Below are positions 46,720 through 56,572 of a stretch of DNA of 64,000 nucleotides, in pieces. Every line of letters starts with the position of its first letter. Within the stretch, counting starts at the first letter, position 1. Origin of the DNA: Pleodorina starrii. Taxonomy: Eukaryota > Chlorophyta > Chlorophyceae > Chlamydomonadales > Volvocaceae. A program made the translations under genes and the position numbers. The notes beneath the pieces were generated by a model. It had not been told where the DNA came from, did not search any database, and was given only the letters and a program-made list of their open reading frames with translations. The DNA is taken from positions 1-64,000 of the forward strand of contig BRXU01000002.1 in the NCBI GenBank assembly GCA_030267565.1, in the 5' to 3' direction.

Positions 46720-48976
46720 TCAGCAGCGGCCGCCGCGGCCACCGCCGCTGGCCGTGTCGCTTCCGCGCACCGTCACCCTCCGCCCGTCCCAGCTGACCCC
46801 CACCCCTCTCCGCGCCAGCTCCAGGTAGTCGTCGTGGGAGGCATCCACCCGGGGTACACCCAGCACACAGGCCATCTGGCGCCGCACGTGGGAGGCGAAC
46901 AGCCGGCAGTCCTGTAGAGGGCACGAAAGGGTCAGGAGGGCTTGACGGATGAATGTGCAGGGTAGGCTGTATGCGTGGAGAGTAACAGCGGGGTGAAGGC
47001 AGCCGTTTCCTGTGGGGTGTGTCTACAGAGGCCAACTTGGAAACAGAGGTGCCACTCGCACCTTGAGCTCGTCCTGGCTGGGTTTGTACGGCGGCAGGAT
47101 CTCAACCTCCAGGTCGTTGCGGAATTGGCACATGAGGCGCAGGAATTGCCACCGCACATCGCCGATGGTCCACGCCGGGTTGACGCCCCGCCAGCGGTAA
47201 CTGCCCAGCGGGGTAAGGCCAGGCAGCAGGCACACAATGTCATCCCTTCAGAATCGTTGCAAACGGAAAAGGCACCGACGGAGGCATTTGAAGCCAAGTT
47301 TCCTTCCAGTGGTTGCGTGTGCTCGGAGACCACTGCAGGTGAGCTCACCGGAGGCAGATGGGCAGCACCGGCCGCCGCAGCACAAAAGCGCCGGTGCGGA
47401 AGTTGAGCAGCCCCCTGCCGTTGGCGGTTGTGCCTTCGGGCGCCATGATCACCATGGGAAAGCCGCCTGGCTGGCAGTACGACGGGTGATTGACTCGCCT
47501 CAGCAGCACCTCCGTCACATTGGATGTAACCACGTCGCCCCGACCGCTCCCAGGACCGCGCTGCGACGATGACGATGCTGGTGGGGACGGCGGCATTTGA
47601 GTCGATAGGGCATCAGCGGCGGTGCTGATTGCTGCTGCTGCCGGAATTGCGATTGGCGCAGAAGCAGCACATTCCGCCGATGAAACGCCGTTGGCGCACT
47701 TGGTGGCTTCACTGGGGCCACAGCCACTGCTGCTGCTGCCGCCGGAGCCGCGGCTATCGCCACTGGTGCAGCTAACCTTGCTAACATTGCTACCGCCGTC
47801 GCTGTCATCGCAACTGCTGCCGCTGCTGCAGCTGCCATCGCTGCGGGTCCTCGCTGTGGCAGCGAGACGGCTCAGCCCGGCGCTGGCGCCATCTCCCGCG
47901 GGTTCAGCCGAGGCTGCCAGCGCGGCAGCGGGTGCAGCGCAGGCGGATGCGGCTCCCGGGCTGGCCCGCTTGGACAGTTTATTGTAGGGGATGTAGACGG
48001 TCTGCAGCGCGCGCACCGCCTGGCCGATGACGGGAATTCGGCCGTTGCTCTCCTTGCTGACACCGGAAGGGGCCATCAGCCACACCACAATGAATGCGTC
48101 CACCCAGGATACCTGCGACAACCGCGCGGGCGGAAGGAGAATGGTGGCACGGCTGTGGTACTGTGGATGAGTTTGCGTTTGAGGGTGGGGCACTCCGGGG
48201 AGCAAGTGCTTTGCTGGGCCCGAAATCGTGATGGGCTCGGACTTAAGACCTGGAGGTGTCCTTAGCCTGACGACGAGGAAGCCCTCACTGCTTGTGGCGC
48301 TGGGGATAAGTGTGAACAGTCTTGAGCCCAGTGTCGGCTCCTCGACCCATGGGCCGGAAGGCGGTTATGACAACAATCAAGTAATGCACGGAAAACTTTG
48401 TGAAGCAAAGGCTGCCTTCGACATACTTTTACGAGGGCACTCGAGGGCGAAGAAACCGAAGCCACTTGGCGGCCGGAGCACCGCGGTTCAGCAGGCGGTT
48501 CACAGCGGTTCGCAATGCACCTACATGATTGAACACAGCCACAGCCCCCATGCGTTCCCCCAACTTGATGTTTTCTCGGCCACGGACGCGCAAGCGAAAG
48601 CCAAGGCACCTGTAAGAGTAGCAGTGCCATATGCGCTGGATTGCCGGTATGGTGTTCGTGACTCGTGTGCAAGCCTCGCAGACACGCTGCCTGCCGCTTA
48701 CCACAGCACGACAAGGACCAGCTCCTTGCTAAGAAGCACTACGCGTCGCCTCCAGGGCGTGAGAGGTGTGTCAAGGGGCCAATTCCAGGCCGCAAGGCTA
48801 TTAATTGTCGCGATTGCCACGAGTGCAAGGCCGCCAAACGCCAGGCGCAGCGGCAGCAGCGGCAGAAGCAGAGCCATCTTGAAAGCTTCATAGAGTGTAA
48901 ATGGGCAACCCAATTCAACGAAGGGAGAATCTGCGAGGCCCTCTGGAAATTCGGAACCTGACGCTCGCAGTGCCAT
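46720..48976 (-). CDS. Lysophospholipid acyltransferase, LPCAT/LPEAT type (PlsC fold)
   Basis: The enzyme family transfers an acyl group from acyl-CoA to a lysophospholipid at the ER or another endomembrane. Exons on the minus strand are 48976-48702, 48609-48525, 48112-47349, 47200-47062 and 46911-46720, all in phase (484 aa). A hydrophobic N-terminal segment (MALLLPLLPLRLAFGGLALV) precedes the domain. Motif I is FNHVSWVDA (H-x4-D), split by an intron between His and Val. GRIPVIGQAVRALQTVYI corresponds to motif II, and APEGTTANGRGLLNFRTGAF to motif III, with RPVLPICLRY as the fourth block. Between motifs II and III lies a Ser/Ala/Gly-rich insertion of about 150 residues that the family normally lacks. 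No EF-hand is present at the C-terminus. Substrate specificity (LPC, LPE or other) cannot be read. The start is the first Met of the frame. Confidence 0.88.
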
Positions 48977-51060
48977 TTTCGCGACGGAAGAATCACTGCG
49001 TCAACGAAAACAATTTACTTGTCTGTAGGTTTAGTGAAACCTGTACTGCTAACAGGCGTCACACTTGCGTGGAGGAGATGCTTCGGGGCACAACCGATCC
49101 GGTAACGCTCGCATGCTCCCTTCCGAATGCGTTAAGCCAATATATTTCTGATTTTGTTGCTATATGCGTTGATGTATACATAATACATTGGTGGCAGAGC
49201 GCCCTTCTTCAGGACCGAATAGGCTTGCAGCGGCCGCGGGACAAGGGTTTCGGTGTAAAGAGCATTTGCGAGTGCGTAAGCACATATTAATGTTTTGAAT
49301 TTACTCATTCAATGTTCCCGGACGGCTCACGACGCTGGTGAGCTATCGTGTCAGGCCCAAGTCTAGCGCCGCAAACGAAACCCACGGGCGAAACTCTGCC
49401 GCACAAGGAGCATGCAATACACTTCTCCGCCCAAGCCTTCTCAAAGGGAACGATGGCATCTCGCTGTTCTTCATCGCCAATCCCGCGCTTCCCGACAACT
49501 TGAACACCAGGCTGCGCGCTGAGGCCAGCCGAGGCACGTACGGATGCCAACAGTTCTCCAGCTAGGCAAGCTCTCGGTTCCCAAAATTGTGAACCTTAAG
49601 ACAGAATTGATATTTGCTGAACGTCTGTGGTACGCGGCGGCTTGCGTCGTGGGGCGCTGCCGAACGCGTTCCGGCATGGCTTGCATGGCCAAGGGTCGTA
49701 GACCGGCGCCAACCCGCGTGACAGCGCTGACCTTGCGAAGATGTACAAGGTACAACCACTGTCATCATGTGATAATTTTATATTGTGACATTGTGAAGGG
49801 GCCTCTGAGTGGTAAGCGACAGCTGGCAGCGTCTGCGGGCCGTGCGGGGGGCGCACGGGGGCGCCGCGCCGGCTTGTCACCCCCCCGGCGGCCGTAGGTG
49901 TCTTGCTTTCTTTTGAGTTGTGCAGCGCCAGCGAACCTTAGCCCCGAGGAGGAGACTGCCGTGCGGGCCAGGTGTCCCTCAGGTGTGCTCGCGAGCCTGT
50001 GAGTTAGTGGAGGCCGCCCCCGGGAGGTGTGTGTGCGTCGTTTGGGTTGTGTGCGCGGCTGGCCTTCCGAGACCCGCGTGCTTTGTTGTGTCTTGCGCTC
50101 TGAGGTGCAGCGGCCGCATTTTGGTTCGAGGGGTGGGGCAGTCCTGGCCCGTTGTCCTCTGTGTCTTGCTTGCTTGATACATGGGTGTTGTCCTTGGCGG
50201 TTGCTCAGCCCCCCCGAGGGTGGTTCCCCTTCGGGCCTGTGTCTGGCCCGGGTTGGCTTGTCCTTGTATAATCGTCTGGGTGAGTGGTGGTCTGTTGGAG
50301 CCCTTGTTGAGCCCCTGCCCCCCCCCCAGGGGTAGAGTGTCGGTGGAAGCGGTTTGGGTCTCTGTCTATCAGAGCATCGAAAGCGTGAGGGTGGGCTGGC
50401 CAGGTGGGCGGCGGGTTGTTTCTGAGGCCGAGCCGGATGCGCACTGAGGCGATTGAGGCACTGTTGAGAGCTCGTACGGACCCGCCGCCTGGTTGTAGTG
50501 CTTGTTACAGCGGGCTCCAGACCCTTGGAAGGGTACCGTAGAGCCAGCGGGCCAGATGACCGCGCACTACAGCAGACGAGCAGGAAAAGAAAGTTGACCA
50601 AACAGCACATGTTTGTTATGGGCTCCGAACCTTCGGAGGGGTCGCCGCGAGGCGGTGGTCAACGGAGAGGGGTTGCAGCCGACCAAGTTCATAACAAGCT
50701 GAATGGCCACCCTGGATCACCATAACTCCCATCAAACGGAGCTAATGACGAGGGCTCCCTGATGCAATGACTGGGTCACGATCTAGTTTGGTAGTCAAAA
50801 GCTCCCCGGATGTCGACACACATGTTCTCAGGATCACGCCAATCCCGCTGACCAAATTTCCACAAAGCTCAGACTTGTGGGGGCCACGTGTTACCCACGC
50901 AGGGCAGCCACGTGGGAGACATGAGCGCAGCGACCATAAAACGTGCTTATGAAACGTCCAATATTGCAACAAGGCACTGTACGGAGGTCTAGTCCATAAT
51001 CGCCCTCCCCGCAATACCACACGTGCGCGTGGCCAATCGGCACCTCGCCCCGCGGCGTCT
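48977..51060. other. Intergenic region with a G/T-rich block
   Basis: The first part is the acyltransferase promoter side. From about 49790 to 50530 the plus strand is rich in G and T and poor in A, unlike the flanks; a 280-codon frame open on the minus strand there has extreme Pro/Arg/Thr content and no motif, so I treat it as a product of composition. TTACA at 50505-50509 (minus-strand TGTAA) may end the phosphatase transcript at 51061. Nothing else is recognisable. Confidence 0.5.
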
Positions 51061-52406
51061 TCAGCCCTCCGCCACCCCTCCCCCGAAGCTCCCCAGCGCC
51101 GGGCTCTCGCGCGTCACGTTCCAATCCACCACCGCCCACACGCGGCCCTGCAGCCGCACCTGGTGCAACGAGGCGTTGGCGATGGGGCCGTTGTACGGAT
51201 GTCCCACCGCCTGCCGGTACACCGCGTGCAGCACGCCGCCGTGTGCCACCACCAGCACCGTCTGACCTGAAGGGGAGAGGGGGAGAGGGAGAGGAAGAGG
51301 GGGACGCCTTTTCGTGTGGGTACTTGTTCAGCTCCCAGGGCTACGCTCTCCCTAATGTCAAAAAAAGGAGGCCGGGGCGGAATGAACCTGAAGGAAAGGA
51401 GTGAGAGCGTTATGGAAGGAAAGGCAGCCCTATAAGCCCGAGGCCCCCCGACGACGCACGGGGAAGACGCGGGAAAGATGGCGGACCGGCCCCTCACCCT
51501 CACATCCTCACGCGGGGACCCACCCGGGTGCTCCGATGCGATGCCCTCCAGCTCCGCCACCACCCGCTCCCTCATCTGATTGGGGCTCTCCCCGCCCGGA
51601 ACCGCGGTGGTCTCGTCGTGGAGCCGCAGCAGGCGGAACGCATCGGGCTGGCGGGCGGCCGCCTCGGGGAGCGTCAGACCCTCCAACACCCCCAGCTTGC
51701 GCTCACGGAGCCCGGCGCTGGTGCGGATCTGGCGGATGGGGGCACAACGGGGTGAGCACAAGTCCACTGGGCTGGCTTCAGGCAGCATGGGAGTGGTGTG
51801 CACACCGGTATGCATGACATAAATGCATGGCTACAGGAGGGGCGTTTCGGGCTGGGGAGGCAGCTGGGGAAGGTGCGTCAAACCAGACATCGAAGGGGCA
51901 GCCAGCCCGGATATGCCTACTTCTTTGCCGGACTGGGTTCCGGAGCCGTCCTTCCTCATCAACATTCACCCATGTCCAGGAGTAGTCGAGCCACACCTGC
52001 ATGCTGCCTGCTCGGCCCGCCACGATGGCTTCCGCGGTCTGCAGCGCCCTTCGCAGGTCGGAGCTGTACACCGCATCAAACGCCTCCTCCCGCAGAACCT
52101 CTGAGAGCTGCAGAAGCAATGCGGGGAAGGAACGCGAATTGGTGTACCATGATCCGAAACCATATGAGACGCCACGGGAAGCACGTGACGGCTGTGGAAC
52201 GGGCCCTGGCCCGCGGTGCCGTACTCCTCCGCGAGGTAATCCTCGGGAGGTAGGGTATCCAGCCAACCCGCACACACCTCCTGCGCCTGCTGCACGCCCA
52301 CATCATTAAGCGGTGGGTCCTGGTGGCCCTGCAGCCGCATCTCCGCGTTCCAGTCCGTCTGGCCGTGCCGGACCAGCAGCAGCGTGGTCGCGACGGCAGG
52401 GTTCAT
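51061..52406 (-). CDS. Histidine phosphatase superfamily protein (phosphoglycerate-mutase-like)
   Basis: Four minus-strand exons, 52406-52278, 52107-51997, 51728-51524 and 51266-51061, join in phase and give 216 aa, the usual size for cofactor-independent-of-BPG-type small phosphatases of this fold. The phosphohistidine motif is LLVRHGQTDWN (residues 9-19). SSDLRRALQTAE supplies the second Arg, ERKLGVLEG the acidic region, PGGESPNQMRERV the middle helix, and LVVAHGGVLHAVY the second catalytic His. There is no transit peptide, so a cytosolic location is likely. Plant and bacterial relatives range from broad-specificity phosphatases to phosphoserine phosphatases; a glycolytic mutase role is less likely because the protein is shorter than dPGM. 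The start is the first Met, directly before the first beta strand. Confidence 0.9.
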
Positions 52407-54140
52407 TCGCGCAAGGAGTTTCTGTTGCCTCTACATTTATATTATATAAGGGCTTTGTAAGTTTCTGATAAGTTGCACGAGAACTGCTTTGGTTAAGAGG
52501 GGGCTCGCGCGGAAAATAATCGACGTTTGGATACCTGCGAATCCTGCGTCTCTCTTCGCTCTGCACGCGTCGCCATTACAATTTTAGGTCATGAGTAAGC
52601 AATGCGACATTGTGCTTTGAGCGTGCTTTTCGTAGTCATAAATTGGATCCTCGTTGCTTTCGGTTGGCCTATTTAAAGTCAGCGGCTGCAATGTCAAGGC
52701 GCTGGGCAGGCGCCTGGCACCGCATGCTATTTGCTGTTCCGTCAATTAGCGCACACCGGCGGGCGCGCCACGAAACATTTGAAGTCCGTGGGATGCCGTA
52801 AGCGGCAGCATGCCTCAGCATGTGAAGCTTGCCCTCATACGCCTGAACACATGATGGTTCAACTCATCAACGCGCATTGCCATTGAATAACCTAAAACAA
52901 CCATTGCGAGGATGAACTGCAGCATAATAAGGATTGCTGTCGTCATGCATTTCGTGTCCCGCGGGTCCAAGTCAAGCTCTACTGCAAGCCGCCACCCCGA
53001 AAATTGCGCGCAACTGATCATGAAAGTGAAAGCCCAAGACTGCTGTGGTCTTCCCGGACGCGGAGCACTTGCCCGCCCCCGGCGCCGCCCGGCCATCCGC
53101 GTTACCTTCTTTCAAGGCACCTGCAACCCGCATGCAAGCAGGATGCACGCGCCGCATCGCGTCCGCCTCGGCCATGGCGACACGTGAGCGCCGAGACCTG
53201 GTCGGCCTGCCTGCAGCGGCTAGCCATCACGGAGCTGTCCCGCTAGCTTGGTGCGCTGCTGCGGGGCTCCGTGTCGGGAGCGGCTGGCAGCAGGGAGGGG
53301 GGGGGGGTACATGGGGCGTCAGCGAACGTAGCGCCAGCAGCGGCGATGCTGGTTGAGATGCATCCATGCCTGAATAATGCGGCATTGTGATGAGGGTGCA
53401 GGGCAGACTTACGACTGCATACATTTAGGATTATGGAGACTTGTCGTGTCGCACGAACCAAACCAGGCCGGAGCGGCGCGGCGTGGCGGAGAGCATGTCT
53501 GCTGCGAGGGAAGCACTTGGGAGCTGGGGAGGGCGGGACACGCCACTCGCCAGGATGACGCCCGATGACGAGCCACGACGATTTTGCCAGAGCGTAGCAT
53601 GCAGGGCTGAAGTTGGCGGCAAAGTTGCAAGTTTGGAGACGTGGTCTTTCTGTAATAAGAGGCAGATCATTGTGCAGGAGCCCTGTATTGAGACCCGCGC
53701 GGTGTGGAGACCCGCGGGTCCGCCAAAGACCTCTCATCCAAGTGTTTCACAGGGCGACCTACAACCTTGCTGGGCCCGATGAGAGCACTGCCCAGCACAG
53801 CGCACCACACCTCGCCAAAGGAAAGTGAACCCGAACTACATTTGGGTTAATGGATTAGCCACTGGCCTATTTAAAGGAGACGTCGTTAGCACCTTTTCGA
53901 AAACTGTGGCTCACAGGACAGCATATATTTCTTTTAATCATATTTAACCTGTAGAGCTACGGATGATGCTGCGACATCCTGCCCGCTCGGGCCTGCGGCC
54001 GTTCCGGGAGAGCAGTCCTGCTGCGGACTCCGCGCGGCACCTCCAGGTTCCGAGAGGCGTCTCGACAGCGCCATCGTTATCCGTGAAGAGGACCATGTCT
54101 TCGACGTCTGGAGCCATCCGCTGCTGGGCAGACCGCGGCC
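52407..54140. other. Intergenic between phosphatase (-) and tail-anchored protein gene (+)
   Basis: Apart from the doubtful membrane frame at 52815-53096, no gene is supported. The region should contain two divergent promoters. A run of G lies at 53298-53308. Open frames at 53243-53828 on both strands overlap and have no motifs. Confidence 0.4.
52815..53096 (-). CDS. Doubtful small membrane protein or last exon of one
   Basis: The frame encodes 93 residues with a hydrophobic segment AILIMLQFILAMVVLGYSMA and a shorter one around WAFTFMISCAQF, separated by an acidic loop (VELDLDPRD), and ends FRRMRASFTC. A possible acceptor ccacag occurs just before QSWAFTF, so this may be only a C-terminal exon, with earlier exons between 53100 and 53250 (for example a frame starting MAEADAMRRVHPACMRV). 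I recognise no family and no splice chain is certain. Confidence 0.3.
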   Translation of the reverse strand: MAGRRRGRASAPRPGRPQQSWAFTFMISCAQFSGWRLAVELDLDPRDTKCMTTAILIMLQFILAMVVLGYSMAMRVDELNHHVFRRMRASFTC

Positions 54141-55876
54141 ATGTCGCGCGGCCCGCGTGGGGGTCCCGCGGGCGCGGCTCGATCCCCGCGGGGAGGGCCA
54201 CCTTCGGCGGTGGCGGCAGCTACAGCCGCGCCAGCGGATTGGACGAGGTACGTCCCCAATGTGCCTCTCCAGCCCAGGGACCCCGTCCATTCCTTTCGTG
54301 GCCTGGGACCCATGGGTCGTTCATGCGACCCACCATCTGCAACTAGTCAAGGCGGAATGGCGACAAATGTCACTCTGCCCCAGCCGTAGCCGTCGCTGTC
54401 CCAGCGCGGCGAGGGATGTGAAGGGTTCGCTGCGAAGGGTTCACTGCGCCTCCCCCTCCCCCGAGAACTTTGCGGAGTTGTGCAATCCCGGACTGCGCGC
54501 ACCCCTGACCCCGGGTGGGTGCACCGTGTAGCCCTTTTGGGCGCACCGTCGCCTCGGTACCTGGGCGCCCTCCGACAGGCCTACAGCTCCGTTCAGAGGA
54601 AGCCCCGGAAGTCCCGAGTGGGTCCGTACCGCCCCCAGCACTGCGGCGCAGCCTGACGTATGCCGCATGTTTGCGTCCGTTCCTCCCGCCAGCAGGCCGG
54701 GCGGATGCAGCAGCTCCAGGGGCAGGCAGGTGCCCCAGACCCTCGCTTGTGCACCAACAGGGGCGGCACCGTAATGCTGTGTGAGGCGGGCCGTGCACTC
54801 TGGAAGCCGGTCCGTGCTTTCGACCGGTCCGGGCTTCTGTGCGTATTGGGGGAGCCCGGACCGAGAGCCGCTCGTGGCGGCGGCCCTTCCAAGCTCCGAC
54901 AAGTTAGCCTGCTGCTGAAAGCGTTCTTGGAAGTCGCGGGAGATGTCACCGCAGCGTCTTGTACCTCCTGACCCATGGATCTGTTGCAGGTGTTTGAGCT
55001 AAAGCAGCGGCTGGTTGAGGCGGAGGTGAAGCGACAGGTGCGTGCCTCTGTTCCTGGGCATGGGGCCTTGTGCTTTTCAAGGGGCTTTGGGGCGTGGGTT
55101 GGGGTTGGGGTGCGCGAGCTTGGGGCCCCCCGGGACATCCCGCGACCCGCCCCGCGGCCCGCCCCGCGCGTCCGGTGTGCAGCTGCCATTGATGGCATGC
55201 TCAGCCGAACAGGGCGAGCAGCCCTGTTGTGTCGGAACCTGTCATATCGCTGTTATCTGCCTTCTGCAGATAGTGGCCCTCCGCCGTGGCCCCCCCCTTG
55301 TCACCGTATCCTGCAGGCCGCTGAGAAGGCCGCTGCGGAGTCTCAGCGGGTGCGTCAGGAGCTGCAGCGCCGACTGACCCAGGTGCGGGCTCGCATGCTT
55401 CGTGGGTTCGTGCACACATGCTTCCTGCGTGCGTGTGGGCGCGTGCGTGCGTGCGTGCGCGCCTAAGGGAGCGCCGTTTTTTATCAACCCAGGCTAGCAC
55501 GAGTGTCCGACGGCCTGTCACATGTTCCGATGCATGTGTTACCTATCCCCTCGGCGCCGGCTTCCTGCGGGATGTGTGCCTGCCTGTGGAAACCGTTCCG
55601 AAGCACGACCTCATGCGCCGCCGTCCCGTCTGTCCGCCGGCCCGGGACGGCAATCCGCAGACCCGCTGGCTGCTGGCGGCGGTGTTGGCTGTGCTGTTGC
55701 TGGCTGTGGGGGCGCTGGCCTGGGCGGAGCTGGAGGCGCCCCCGCTGGGCACCATGAGTTTGGGGGCGCAGGACAGCCTCCCCGGGCTGACAGCGCTGTC
55801 GGTGGCAATGCAGCGGGCAGTGGCGTGGGTCCAGGCGCTTGCGGGCTCCCTGTGGCGCAAGGGAGGGGCCTTCTGA
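54141..55876 (+). CDS. Predicted tail-anchored coiled-coil protein (5' half tentative)
   Basis: Three 3' exons are supported by frame: 54990-55037 (VFELKQRLVEAEVKRQ), 55317-55382 (AAEKAAAESQRVRQELQRRL) and 55493-55876. The first two give a heptad-like coiled coil. The last encodes a basic stretch (LMRRRPVCPP), one strong membrane span (LLAAVLAVLLLAVGALAWAE) about 70 residues from the C-terminus, and a short soluble tail ending WRKGGAF. A plausible first exon is 54141-54247 (starts MSRGPRGG, ends phase 2 before gtacgt); a Gln-rich piece near 54703 (GRMQQLQGQ) may be internal. I could not join these in one frame. TGTAA at 56173-56177 suits its 3' end. The layout recalls Golgi or ER coiled-coil anchors, but no family is recognised. 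Confidence 0.5.
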
Positions 55877-56572
55877 CCCTGACGGGGTGGCTATTCCATG
55901 GCGGGCGGATTGGGGTTGAAGGTGGGGTTTGGGGTGCACTGACTTCAGGTCCAGTAGCTATGATGGAGGGGCTGTGAGGACACTTGAAAGGCGCGTGTGT
56001 GTGTTGGTGTGGACAAAATCGTTGCGGTTGGCATGTGCTCCGCAGTCCGCACGCAGATTCGGAAGCAGCGTTTTTTCCTGTCGATCCTGGGTTTTACATC
56101 GAAGCCCGCCACGGCCACAGTGGCACGTGCCAGGGGGCCGGGGTGGGAGTCCGGCGAGGGCCTTGGTAAGTATGTAACAAACCAACCGTGTCGCATGTCG
56201 GCGCAGACGCCGTGCACCTCCAAGTGTTGGCCACGTGCGGCAGGGGTAGAAACCGGGTGGCTCGTCCCGTGTTAACTGAACCGAACGTATTACGCCGTAC
56301 CTTCCAACTGCTGCAGCATCTTGGGCAGCAGAGCAAGGGCATACATCACCTAAATATTATAAAATTTTATGTCCGACGACTACGGGGACATTACCTGATT
56401 TCTTTTCGTGATCAAACAGTTTCAACTCGTCACGCGTATTGGAATGTAAACCATTATGGCTGGAATGGCTCAAATCAAATGTGGCTTTATTTTATAGTAG
56501 GATAGACTCCTTCGCGCGTACTCGTGCTACCCACGGCTGTCGTTCGTAGCGCGAAGCGCGCACTTAAAAAAC
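55877..56572. other. Intergenic between two plus-strand genes
   Basis: It contains the 3' UTR of the upstream gene and, from about 56340, an AT-rich stretch (aaatattataaaattttatg at 56353) that stands out from the GC-rich surroundings and is the likely promoter side of the cyclophilin gene. No coding signal is seen. Confidence 0.45.
56173..56177 (+). promoter_or_regulatory. Candidate polyadenylation signal TGTAA
   Basis: TGTAA lies 297 nt after the stop of the tail-anchored coiled-coil gene and 396 nt before the next start codon, on the same strand. A second copy occurs at about 56444. Assignment is by position only. Confidence 0.35.

Noticed and set aside
49765..50610. 281-codon open frame on the minus strand
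   Set aside because: Its extreme Pro/Arg/Thr/Gly content follows from the G/T-rich composition of the opposite strand. No domain or conserved block is seen.
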